From the NCBI RefSeq assembly GCF_011058255.1, contig NZ_JAALFH010000065.1:19735-83734 (forward strand): a DNA stretch of 64,000 nt. Direction: 5' to 3'. Source of the stretch: Thioalkalivibrio sp. XN8. GTDB taxonomy: Bacteria; Pseudomonadota; Gammaproteobacteria; Steroidobacterales; XN24. Of this stretch, positions 39,865 through 47,462 are shown piece after piece. The translations under genes were made by a program, and so were the position numbers. The notes under the pieces were generated by a model. It ran no database searches. It was not told where the DNA came from and saw only the letters and a list, made by a program, of their open reading frames with translations. Within the stretch, counting starts at the first letter, position 1, and each line of letters starts with the position of its first letter.

Positions 39865-40451
39865 GCCTCTACCTCGTCGGTGTCCTGGCCCAGCACCGCG
39901 CGCAACTGCTCGTGGGCGCGCGACAGCCGGGACTTCGAAAAACTACGGGTCTTGCCCATCATCCGGGCGATCTCCTCGTGGCTGTAACCTTCCACGTCGT
40001 ACAGCCACACCACGGCCCGCGTGGTCGGCGGGAGCGTCGCCAGGGCGCGCTCGAGGCGTTGCTGGTCCCCCAGCCGGCCGGCCACGTCCTCGTGGCTCGC
40101 CCGGCCCGCCATGCCCTCGCCGTCCTCGTCCAACAGGCCGAGGCCGTCGAGGCTGCGGGACTTGCGATGCCACGCGCTGCGCAACAGCGCCAGGCACTTG
40201 TTGGTGGCGATGCGCTTTACCCAGCCCCCGAAGGCCGCGTCCTCGCGAAAGCTCCGGAGATGGCGGATCACTTCGATGCTGGTTTCCTGGAGCACCTCGT
40301 CCGCCAGCGCGGCATCGCCCAGCAGCCGCGTCGCCAGGGTATACACCGGGCGCCCATAGCTGCGGTACAGCACCTCGTGGGCCTTCATGTCGCCCCGGCG
40401 CGCCCGGCGCAGCATGGCCGGATCAGGGTTGCAGTCGGCGAATCCCGCCAC
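39837..40451 (-). CDS. ECF-type RNA polymerase sigma factor
   Basis: The 204-residue protein contains region 2 (about 20-85: YGRPVYTLATRLLGDAALADEVLQETSIEVIRHLRSF) and region 4 (about 130-185: LPPTTRAVVWLYDVEGYSHEEIARMMGKTRSFSKSRLSRA), the ECF sigma-70 layout. Longer forms upstream would run toward the tRNA gene, so the GTG at 40451, preceded by AAGGGG, is chosen. It is followed by its probable anti-sigma factor and a PDZ protein, likely an envelope stress module. The promoter it recognises is not known. Confidence 0.88.
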   Translation of the reverse strand: MAGFADCNPDPAMLRRARRGDMKAHEVLYRSYGRPVYTLATRLLGDAALADEVLQETSIEVIRHLRSFREDAAFGGWVKRIATNKCLALLRSAWHRKSRSLDGLGLLDEDGEGMAGRASHEDVAGRLGDQQRLERALATLPPTTRAVVWLYDVEGYSHEEIARMMGKTRSFSKSRLSRAHEQLRAVLGQDTDEVEACTQQPNSC

Positions 40452-40580
40452 GTTCAGTCCCCTTGTCTGTCCCTTGCCCTGTAGATGCGGCAGCCCCGCG
40501 CAGGGTCGCAGTGTCGCGCGCCGCGGCGCGAATGGTAAGCTTCGCGCTCGCGCGCCCCGCCGGGCCGCGCCCCGCACCTC

Positions 40581-40667
40581 GCCCGGGTGGCGGAACTGGT
40601 AGACGCAGCGGACTCAAAATCCGCCGATGGTGACATCGTGCGAGTTCGACTCTCGCCCCGGGCACCA
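40581..40667 (+). tRNA. tRNA-Leu (anticodon CAA)
   Basis: An 87-nt class II tRNA including an encoded CCA end. The acceptor stem is GCCCGGG with CCCGGGC. The anticodon stem GCGGA/TCCGC encloses loop CTCAAAA, giving anticodon CAA at 40615-40617. A variable arm and the T-loop GTTCGACTC follow. It decodes UUG. Confidence 0.96.
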
Positions 40668-40725
40668 GCTCCTCGCTGATCGACCCCTGCCGCCAGCGCA
40701 AGTTGTGCGCTGCGAAAACTACTTA

Positions 40726-40754
40726 TTTTCCCTCCTGCCGCGTGCCTGTATCTT
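40726..40754 (+). promoter_or_regulatory. Candidate promoter of the iron operon
   Basis: A -35-like TTTTCC (40726-40731) and a -10-like TATCTT (40749-40754) are spaced by 17 bp. The Fur-like box starts four bases later, covering the expected transcription start. Confidence 0.4.
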
Positions 40755-40758
40755 TCTT

Positions 40759-40777
40759 AATGAGAATGGTTCTTATT
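40759..40777 (+). promoter_or_regulatory. Fur box upstream of the porin-cytochrome-feo operon
   Basis: AATGAGAATGGTTCTTATT is a 9-1-9 inverted repeat (seven of nine pairs) close to the Fur consensus. It lies 33 bp before the porin ATG and just after the candidate -10, an ideal place for iron-dependent repression. Confidence 0.75.
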
Positions 40778-40809
40778 TCGGTTTCCCCGTATTCGACAGG
40801 AGCAAAGTG

Positions 40810-42135
40810 ATGACCAGCGCGGCGACCCACTCACCAGGCAAGATTCCGTTGCACCCGGGCCGCAGGGCCCCGGCCCGCTGGGCCGCCGTTGCCGGATCAG
40901 CAATCCTGCTGCTGGCGGGCGCCGCCGGCCAGGCGCATGCCGCCGAGGGGGATTCCCTGGCCACCCGCGCCACCCTGACCGGGGACTGGGGCGGGCTGCG
41001 CTCGGAATGGGCGGTCAGCGGGGTCGAGATCGGCATCGAGCATTACGGCGACGTGTTCGCCGTCGTCGAGGGCGGCGCCGAAGAAGAGACCTACTACGCC
41101 GGGCTGCTGGAAGTCGGCATCGACTTCGACCTCGAGGCACTGCTGGGCTGGCCGGCCACGCGCGCCTTCGTGCTGGGCATCGGCACTTTCGGGCGTGATC
41201 CCGCCGACGGCGCCGGTTCCGTGCACGCGCCGAGCAACCTTGCCAATATTCCCACCGGCAAGGTGCTGGAAGCGTGGCTGGAGCGTGACTTCATGGACGG
41301 GCGGCTCGCAGTGCTGGGCGGCCTGTACGGGGTCGACAGCGAATTCGACGTCAAGGAAACCGCGGGCGTCTTCATGAACGGCGGTTTCGGTACCGGCCTG
41401 GACCTGTCCGAGACCGGCCTCAACGGGCCCTGCGTATATCCCACCACCTGCCTGGGGGTCCGGGCCCGCTACCAGCCGGACGAGGCACGCTATTTCCAGT
41501 TCGCCGTGCTCGACGGCGTGGCCGGTGATCCGGACCAGCCGCATGGCACGCAGATCAGTCTCAACAGCGACGACGGCCTGCTCGTCCTCGGCGAGGCCGG
41601 GTTCCAGCGCGGCGCCGGCGAAGGCCGGTTCCTGCGGGCCGCCGTCGGCGCCTGGGCGTATACCACCGATTTCGAAGAACTGCTGCCGCCGGCGCCGGGC
41701 GCCACGCCCGGCGAGCAGAGCGGGACCCAGGGCTTCTATGCATTGCTGGAAGGCGACCTGTACCGGGAGCCCGGCCAGACCATGGAGGGCCTGAGCGGCT
41801 TCCTGCGCATCGGCATCGCCGACGAGACCGTCAACCCGATCGGCAGCTATGCGGGAGCCGGACTGGTCTACACCGGCCTGTTCCCGAATCGCGCCGAGGA
41901 CCTGCTGGGACTGGGCGTGTCCGCCGCCTTCAACGGCGACGACTTCAAGGACGCCCAGGCCCAGGCCGGCGCCCCGGTCGAAGACGCCGAAGTCGCGGTC
42001 GAACTGACCTACTGGATGCCGCTGCTGCCTTGGTTCAGCCTGCAGCTCAATGCACAGTACATCAGCAATCCTTCCACCGATCCGGCGCTGGACGACGCTC
42101 TGCTGCTCGGCCTGCGTTACCAGCTTACGTTCTGA
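40810..42135 (+). CDS. OprB-type porin at the head of a feo operon
   Basis: The 441-residue protein has a long signal peptide (hydrophobic 25-40, cleavage after AHA at 44) and a beta-barrel of the carbohydrate-porin OprB family: LTGDWGGLRSEWAVSGVEIGIEHYGD at the start, FMNGGFGTG and YQPDEARYFQFAVLDGVAGDP in the middle, and a final strand LLLGLRYQLTF ending in Phe. The ATG at 40810 has AGGAG before it. The OprB name reflects family only: its Fur box and its neighbours (a cytochrome c lipoprotein and FeoABC) point to an outer-membrane channel for ferrous iron or an iron complex. This is inference from context. Confidence 0.85.
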   Translation: MTSAATHSPGKIPLHPGRRAPARWAAVAGSAILLLAGAAGQAHAAEGDSLATRATLTGDWGGLRSEWAVSGVEIGIEHYGDVFAVVEGGAEEETYYAGLLEVGIDFDLEALLGWPATRAFVLGIGTFGRDPADGAGSVHAPSNLANIPTGKVLEAWLERDFMDGRLAVLGGLYGVDSEFDVKETAGVFMNGGFGTGLDLSETGLNGPCVYPTTCLGVRARYQPDEARYFQFAVLDGVAGDPDQPHGTQISLNSDDGLLVLGEAGFQRGAGEGRFLRAAVGAWAYTTDFEELLPPAPGATPGEQSGTQGFYALLEGDLYREPGQTMEGLSGFLRIGIADETVNPIGSYAGAGLVYTGLFPNRAEDLLGLGVSAAFNGDDFKDAQAQAGAPVEDAEVAVELTYWMPLLPWFSLQLNAQYISNPSTDPALDDALLLGLRYQLTF

Positions 42136-42145
42136 GGTGCCCGCC

Positions 42146-42721
42146 ATGACATTCCCCATTCCCTCCACCGCATTCAAACTCGCCGCCCTGCCGGCCCTCG
42201 CCCTGGCGCTCGCCGGCTGCCCCGCGGGCTCCGGTCCGACCAGCGACCCCGGCCCGCAGCAGGCGGCGCTGGAATGCCCGCAACCGCGCGACACGCAGCG
42301 CGCGCCCGACACCTACCAGGCCATGACCAACCCGCTCGCGCCCAGCGCGGAAAACCTGGCGCAGGGCCGGGCCCTGTACGAGGCGGATCGTCCCGGCGGC
42401 TCCTGCGCCAGCTGCCACGGGACCGCCGGCGACGGGCGCGGCCCGGTGGGCGCCGGCCTCGTCCCGCCGCCGCGCGACTTCACCTGCGCCCCGACCATGA
42501 CGAGCCTCTCGGATGGGCAGTTGTTCTGGATTGTCGAGCACGGGTCCGGCGCCTTCCACGAGCCCAAGCGCCTGGGGGTGCAGCAGCCGGACCGGCCGGG
42601 ACGCCGCGCCAACCCGACCGCGATGACCAGCTACCGGCAGCAGCTCTCGGACGCCGAGATCTGGCAGCTGGTGCTCTACATGCGGAGCTTCCTCGACACG
42701 CCTGCCGAGCAGGCGCCATGA
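42146..42721 (+). CDS. Cytochrome c lipoprotein of the feo operon
   Basis: The 191-residue lipoprotein (lipobox ALAGC, Cys25) carries one class I haem motif, CASCH at 87-91, and a plausible axial Met in the NPTAMTSYRQQLSDAEIW segment near the C-terminal helix. Two further cysteines (Cys44, Cys114) could form a disulfide. It starts 10 bp after the porin stop and precedes feoA by 38 bp. Its likely position is the periplasmic face of a membrane, where it could exchange electrons with iron passing from porin to FeoB. Direction and partner are unknown. Confidence 0.88.
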   Translation: MTFPIPSTAFKLAALPALALALAGCPAGSGPTSDPGPQQAALECPQPRDTQRAPDTYQAMTNPLAPSAENLAQGRALYEADRPGGSCASCHGTAGDGRGPVGAGLVPPPRDFTCAPTMTSLSDGQLFWIVEHGSGAFHEPKRLGVQQPDRPGRRANPTAMTSYRQQLSDAEIWQLVLYMRSFLDTPAEQAP

Positions 42722-42759
42722 CCTTCGCCCCGGCCGCGGCGGCGGCAAGGAGAACCGAC

Positions 42760-42990
42760 ATGACCACCCTCAATGAACTGCTGGTCGGCGAGCGCGCCCG
42801 GATCGTCGGCTTCGACGGCGCCTCCCCGTCTTACCGGCGCAAGCTGCTGTCGCTCGGCCTGACTCCGGGCGCCGTCGTGCACGTCGCCCGCGTGGCGCCG
42901 CTGGGCGACCCGATGGAGGTCCGCGTGCGCGGCTTCTCCATGTCGCTGCGCAAGACGGAAGCGGCCGCATTGCTCGTGGAGAAAGTGTGA
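42760..42990 (+). CDS. feoA: Ferrous iron transport accessory protein FeoA
   Basis: The 76-residue SH3-like protein has the family's YRRKLLSLGLTPGAVVHVARVAPLGDPMEVRVRG core. It is thought to interact with FeoB at the cytoplasmic face. The ATG at 42760 has AAGGAGA before it; the stop overlaps the feoB start (TGATG). Confidence 0.95.
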   Translation: MTTLNELLVGERARIVGFDGASPSYRRKLLSLGLTPGAVVHVARVAPLGDPMEVRVRGFSMSLRKTEAAALLVEKV

Positions 42991-45314
42991 TGAAGACGAA
43001 CTTCACCCTCGGCCTGGTAGGCAACCCCAACTCCGGCAAGACCACCCTCTTCAACGCCCTGACCGGCGCCCGGCAGAAGGTCGGCAACTGGCCCGGCGTC
43101 ACCGTGGAACGCAAGACGGGCGAGTTCGCTTTCAACGGCCAGCCGTTCACGGTCGTGGACCTGCCCGGCACCTACTCCCTCGACGTCGTGGACCATGAGA
43201 TCTCGCTCGATGAGCAGATCGCGCGCGACTTCGTGCAGGGCGAAGAAGTCGACCTGATGATCAACGTGGTCGACGCCTCGAACCTCGAGCGCAACCTGTA
43301 TCTCAGCACCCAGCTGGCCGAGATCGGCGTGCCGTTGCTGGTGGTGCTGAACATGGTGGACGTGGCGGAGACCGCCGGGCTCGACATCGACCCGGCGCGC
43401 CTGGCCGCCCTGCTCGGGTGCCCGGTGGCCTGCGTCGTCTCGTCGACCGGCAAGGGCATTCCCGAGCTGAAACAGCTGATCCTGGAGCTGGCCGAGGCGC
43501 CGCCCCGCTCGGCCCTGGCGGTGCCCTACCCCGCCCCGGTCGAGCAGGCCCTGGCGCGCCTCGGGGCACGGCTCGACAGCGACGAGACCGCCGCGACCGC
43601 GCCGCGCTGGCGCGCGATCCAGCTGCTCGAAGGGGATCCGAAAGCCCTCGAGCGCGCCGGGCCCGAGCTGGCGGCGGCCGCGGCCGGGATGCGCGACGAG
43701 CTGGCGGACGACCTGGACATCATGATCGCGGACGGGCGCTACGGCTTTGCCAACCGCGCGGTGAGCGAGGCTGTGAAGGTGACCGGGCGCAGCAGCGCGA
43801 ACGTGACCGAGCGCCTCGACCGCGTGGTGCTGAACCGCGTGCTCGGCATCCCCATCTTCCTGCTGCTGATGTACCTGGTCTTCATGCTGACCATCAACAT
43901 CGGCAGCGCCTTCATCGACTTTTTCGACCAGTTCGTCGGCACGATTGCGATCGACGGCCTGGCGGCCATGCTGGGCGCGGCGGGATCGCCGGACTGGCTG
44001 ACCGTGCTGCTGGCCGACGGCATCGGCGGCGGCCTGCAGGTGGTGGCCACCTTCATCCCGGTCATCGCCTTCCTGTACTTCTTCATCTCCATCCTGGAGG
44101 ACTCGGGCTACATGGCGCGGGCCGCCTTCGTCATGGACCGGCTGATGGGCTGGATCGGACTCCCGGGCAAGAGCTTCGTGCCGCTGATCGTGGGCTTCGG
44201 CTGTAACGTGCCGTCCATCATGGCCACCCGCACCCTGGAACAGCGGCGCGACCGGCTGCTCACCATCGCCATGGCGCCGTTCATGTCCTGTGGCGCCCGG
44301 CTGCCGGTGTACGTGCTGTTCGGCGCCGCGTTCTTCCCGCATGGCGCGCAGAACGTGGTGTTCGCGCTGTACCTGATCGGCATGATCGCGGCGGTGGCCA
44401 CCGGACTGGCGCTGAAGAACACCCTGCTGCAGGGGCAGTCCGCGCCCTACATCATGGAACTGCCCCGCTATCACATGCCGACGCTGCGCGGCCTGATGAT
44501 CCACACCTGGGATCGCCTGAAGAGCTTCATCGTGCGGGCCGGCCGGGTGATCGTGCCCATGGTGCTGGTGCTGAACGTGCTCAACTCCATCGGCACGGAC
44601 GGCAGCTTCGGCAACGAGGACAGCGACCGCTCCGTGCTGGCCGAGGTCGGGCGGACCATCACGCCGGCTTTCTCCCCCATGGGTCTCACCGAAGACAACT
44701 GGCCCGCCGCGGTCGGCATCTTCACCGGCATCCTGGCCAAGGAAGCCGTCGTGGGCACCCTGGACGCGGCCTACACGGCCCTGGGCGCCGCGGACACGGG
44801 TGCTGTGACCGGCGAGGAAGAGGCCTTCGACCTGTTCGGCGGCCTGGCTGCAGCCTTGGCCACGATCCCGGCCAACCTGGTCGATGCGCTGGGCGGCTGG
44901 GCCGATCCCCTCGGCCTCGGCGTCGGCGATCTCAGCGATCTCGAGAGCGTCGCCGCGGAGCAGGAAGTGGCCAGCGCCACCTTCGGCGCCATGGCCCTGC
45001 GCTTCGACGGCACCGCCGGCGCCTTCGCCTACCTGCTGTTCATCCTGCTCTACTTCCCCTGCACGGCCGCCATCGCGGCGGTCTACCAGGAGTCGGGCGC
45101 GCGCTGGGCGGGCTTCGTCGGGTTCTGGACCACGGGCATGGCTTACGGCCTCGCGACCATCTACTACCAGGCCGCGATTTTCTACCGCGATCCCTCCCAT
45201 GCCACGGCCTGGATCGCCGGAGTGATCGCTGCCATGACCGCCACCGTGCTCGTGCTGCGACACATGGGACGCCAGTCGCTCGGCGCCCCGGTGCGGGTCG
45301 GCGAGAGCCGCTGA
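42990..45314 (+). CDS. feoB: Ferrous iron transporter FeoB
   Basis: The 774-residue inner-membrane protein imports Fe(II). The N-terminal G domain has P-loop GNPNSGKT (11-18), switch II DLPGTYSL and specificity motif NMVD. A GDI-like helical domain (about 170-270) follows, then the membrane part with two Gate motifs, including the GCNVPSIMATR segment and LFILLYFPCTAAIAAV. The ATG at 42990 is used rather than the GTG one codon earlier. It is cotranscribed with feoA and feoC. Confidence 0.97.
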   Translation: MKTNFTLGLVGNPNSGKTTLFNALTGARQKVGNWPGVTVERKTGEFAFNGQPFTVVDLPGTYSLDVVDHEISLDEQIARDFVQGEEVDLMINVVDASNLERNLYLSTQLAEIGVPLLVVLNMVDVAETAGLDIDPARLAALLGCPVACVVSSTGKGIPELKQLILELAEAPPRSALAVPYPAPVEQALARLGARLDSDETAATAPRWRAIQLLEGDPKALERAGPELAAAAAGMRDELADDLDIMIADGRYGFANRAVSEAVKVTGRSSANVTERLDRVVLNRVLGIPIFLLLMYLVFMLTINIGSAFIDFFDQFVGTIAIDGLAAMLGAAGSPDWLTVLLADGIGGGLQVVATFIPVIAFLYFFISILEDSGYMARAAFVMDRLMGWIGLPGKSFVPLIVGFGCNVPSIMATRTLEQRRDRLLTIAMAPFMSCGARLPVYVLFGAAFFPHGAQNVVFALYLIGMIAAVATGLALKNTLLQGQSAPYIMELPRYHMPTLRGLMIHTWDRLKSFIVRAGRVIVPMVLVLNVLNSIGTDGSFGNEDSDRSVLAEVGRTITPAFSPMGLTEDNWPAAVGIFTGILAKEAVVGTLDAAYTALGAADTGAVTGEEEAFDLFGGLAAALATIPANLVDALGGWADPLGLGVGDLSDLESVAAEQEVASATFGAMALRFDGTAGAFAYLLFILLYFPCTAAIAAVYQESGARWAGFVGFWTTGMAYGLATIYYQAAIFYRDPSHATAWIAGVIAAMTATVLVLRHMGRQSLGAPVRVGESR

Positions 45315-45324
45315 GGAGCTGCCG

Positions 45325-45555
45325 ATGTTATTGTCTCGACTGACCGATTACCTGGCGCACCGTGGTCGCGCCAGCCTGCGGGAAATCGCGCTCGGGGTCG
45401 AAGCCGACCCCGGCGCCCTGCGGGGCATGCTCAGCCTGCTGGAACGCAAGGGATGCGTCCGCAGGCTGGGCGCCGACCAGCGCTGCTCGGAGTGCACGCG
45501 CTGCCCGGCGGGTACCACCGAAGTCTACGAGTGGTGCGGCAGCGCGCTGCAGTGA
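45325..45555 (+). CDS. feoC: FeoC-like winged-helix protein with cysteine cluster
   Basis: The 76-residue protein has an N-terminal winged helix (about 1-50: LLSRLTDYLAHRGRASLREIALGVEADPGALRGML) and a Cys-rich wing: Cys44, Cys54, Cys57, Cys60 and Cys71. FeoC proteins bind an Fe-S cluster through such cysteines and regulate FeoB stability or feo expression. It closes the feo operon, 10 bp after feoB. Confidence 0.88.
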   Translation: MLLSRLTDYLAHRGRASLREIALGVEADPGALRGMLSLLERKGCVRRLGADQRCSECTRCPAGTTEVYEWCGSALQ

Positions 45556-45618
45556 GGCCCGGTGGCAGCGCCGGCGCGCGGGAGGCAGAATAGCGCCACC
45601 CTCTAGACCGGGACGGCG

Positions 45619-46161
45619 ATGAAATACTGCACCGAGTGCGGCGGCTCCCTCGAGTTCCGCATCCCCGCCGGCGATGGCCTGCCGCGCCACGTCTGTACGG
45701 CCTGCGGCAAGGTCCACTACGTCAACCCGCTCGTGGTGGTCGGCTGCGTCCCCGAGCACGGCGAGCGCATCCTGCTTTGCAAGCGCGCGATCGAGCCGCG
45801 CTATGGCTACTGGACCATCCCCGCGGGCTTCATGGAGATCGGCGAGAGCCTGGCCGAGGGCGCCATGCGCGAAACCCTCGAGGAAGCCCGGGCGCGGGTG
45901 GACATCCACGACCTGTTCGCCGTGGTGGACGTGGTCCACGCGAAGCAGGTGCACCTCATGTACCGGGCCACGCTGCTGGACGGCGAGCACGCCGCGGGGG
46001 ACGAGAGCCTCGAGACGCAGCTGTTCCTGCCCGAAGAGATCCCCTGGGACGATATCGCCTTCCTGTCGGTGCGTTTCGCGCTGGAAAAGTTCCTCGAGGA
46101 CCGCGCCGCCGGCCTACGCCGGCTGCACACCACGGTCATCGACCGCAATCGTCCCGCTTGA
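45619..46161 (+). CDS. NUDIX hydrolase with N-terminal zinc ribbon
   Basis: The 180-residue protein has a zinc ribbon (Cys4, Cys7, Cys26, Cys29) and a NUDIX box at 70-92 (GFMEIGESLAEGAMRETLEE). The box's late Gly is replaced by Arg91. The layout resembles NudC-like and related zinc-ribbon NUDIX pyrophosphatases but is shorter than E. coli NudC. The substrate (NADH, ADP-ribose or other) cannot be told. It starts 63 bp after feoC. Confidence 0.88.
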   Translation: MKYCTECGGSLEFRIPAGDGLPRHVCTACGKVHYVNPLVVVGCVPEHGERILLCKRAIEPRYGYWTIPAGFMEIGESLAEGAMRETLEEARARVDIHDLFAVVDVVHAKQVHLMYRATLLDGEHAAGDESLETQLFLPEEIPWDDIAFLSVRFALEKFLEDRAAGLRRLHTTVIDRNRPA

Positions 46162-46247
46162 GCCCGCCGGGGATGCCTGTGGCACAATAAGGCGCTGATC
46201 GCGCCCGCCCGGGCGCCGGCCGCCAGATACCCGGAGACACGCTCGCC

Positions 46248-46571
46248 ATGACCTTTGTCGTCACCGAGAACTGCATCAAGTGCAAGTACATGGACTGCGT
46301 CGAGGTCTGCCCCGTGGACTGCTTCCACGAGGGCCCCAATTTCCTCGTCATCGATCCCGAGGAGTGCATCGACTGCACCCTGTGCGAGCCCGAGTGCCCG
46401 GCCGAGGCGATCTTTTCCGAGGAAGACCTCCCGTCGAGCCAGGTGCACTTCATCGAGCTCAACAAGGAACTCTCGGCGCAGTGGCCGGTGATCACCGAAA
46501 AGGGCGACCCCCCGGCCGATGCCGAGGAGTGGGACGGCAAGCCCGACAAGCTCCAGCACCTGGAGCGCTAG
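46248..46571 (+). CDS. fdxA: Seven-iron ferredoxin FdxA
   Basis: The 107-residue ferredoxin has two cluster motifs: [18 protein letters not shown] (3Fe-4S type with the extra Cys) and [12 protein letters not shown] (4Fe-4S). The acidic C-terminal tail (about 60-107) is typical of FdxA from Azotobacter-like proteins. The stop codon's last base begins a 40-bp palindrome. Confidence 0.95.
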   Translation: MTFVVTENCIKCKYMDCVEVCPVDCFHEGPNFLVIDPEECIDCTLCEPECPAEAIFSEEDLPSSQVHFIELNKELSAQWPVITEKGDPPADAEEWDGKPDKLQHLER

Positions 46572-46610
46572 GTCCTGGGGACAGTCCCCATGGGGACTGT
46601 CCCCAGGACC
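46571..46610. repeat. Perfect 40-bp palindrome between fdxA and dsbC
   Basis: Two 20-bp arms meet without a spacer; each arm reads GGTCCTGGGGACAGTCCCCA or its complement. The GGTCCTGGGGACAGTCCCC core is identical to that of the palindrome at 38212-38248. Lying between convergent genes, it starts on the last base of the fdxA stop and ends 5 bp before dsbC's stop, so it can serve as a bidirectional terminator. Confidence 0.92.
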
Positions 46611-46615
46611 GGTCC

Positions 46616-47332
46616 CTAGTTCGCGTCCAGCCAGGCCGCCAGCCGGTCCGCGGGCACGTAACCACGCGCCACGCCCTTATCGGTCAGGATCGCCGGCGTC
46701 CCGCTGATACCCAGCTCCCGCCCGATGTCGTAGTGCTCCTGCACCGGCGTGTCGGGACAGCTCTTCGCCTTGATGTCCTCGCCCGCCTTGGCACGGGTGA
46801 GCGCGTCCTGCCGGTCCGGCGAGCACCAGACGGTGTCCGCCTTGTTCCAGCCGGGCGAGCCCTGGCCGCCGAGCGGGTAGAACATGTAGCGCACCTCGAT
46901 CCCCTGCGCGTGATAGGACTCGAGCTCGCGGTGCAGGCGGCGGCAGTAAGTGCAATCGATGTCGGTCAGCACGGTGATGGTGTGGCGGACTTCGCCCTCG
47001 GGCGTAAACACCACCATGCGCGACGCGTCCAGGCGGTCGCTCACCCTGGCAAGCTGCTGGGCAGTCCACTCGTTGCGCCGGTCATCGGTGAGGTTGCGGT
47101 CCGTCATCATGTCGATGAGGTCGCCGCGGACCATGTAGCGGCCGTCCTCGCTCAGGTAGACCACCTGGCCGGCCAGCGCGACTTCCCACAGGCCCGCGAC
47201 AGGCGTCGGGCTGATGTTCTCGGCTTCCACGCCGGGAAACATGGAGGCCAGCCGCTCCTCGGTGGACGCATCCTCGGCAACGGCCGAGGGCAACAGGGCG
47301 GCGAGCGCGATAGTGGCGATGAAAGAGGACAT
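46616..47332 (-). CDS. dsbC: Thiol:disulfide interchange protein DsbC
   Basis: The 238-residue periplasmic isomerase has a signal peptide (1-19), an N-terminal dimerisation domain (about 25-85) and a thioredoxin domain with active site CTYC (127-130) instead of the E. coli CGYC. The structural pair Cys170 and Cys192 and the cis-proline loop GISGTPAI are present. It corrects non-native disulfides. It lies downstream of xerD in the same direction, the order xerD-dsbC known from E. coli. Confidence 0.93.
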   Translation of the reverse strand: MSSFIATIALAALLPSAVAEDASTEERLASMFPGVEAENISPTPVAGLWEVALAGQVVYLSEDGRYMVRGDLIDMMTDRNLTDDRRNEWTAQQLARVSDRLDASRMVVFTPEGEVRHTITVLTDIDCTYCRRLHRELESYHAQGIEVRYMFYPLGGQGSPGWNKADTVWCSPDRQDALTRAKAGEDIKAKSCPDTPVQEHYDIGRELGISGTPAILTDKGVARGYVPADRLAAWLDAN

Positions 47333-47462
47333 GCAGGCTCCGGGCTTGGCGTGGCGGTGGCAGACTCTGACCGGCGCGGGCCGGCAAAGTTTCGGCGCCG
47401 ACGGTCGGCGCGCGCATATTCTAGCCGGAGAAGTCGGCAGCAGTTAGCCCGCCCGGCGGCAC

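Noticed and set aside
40810-42135. Calling the first gene of the iron operon a sugar porin
   Set aside because: The fold family is OprB-like, but the Fur box and feo neighbours argue against assigning a sugar substrate, so only the family is named.
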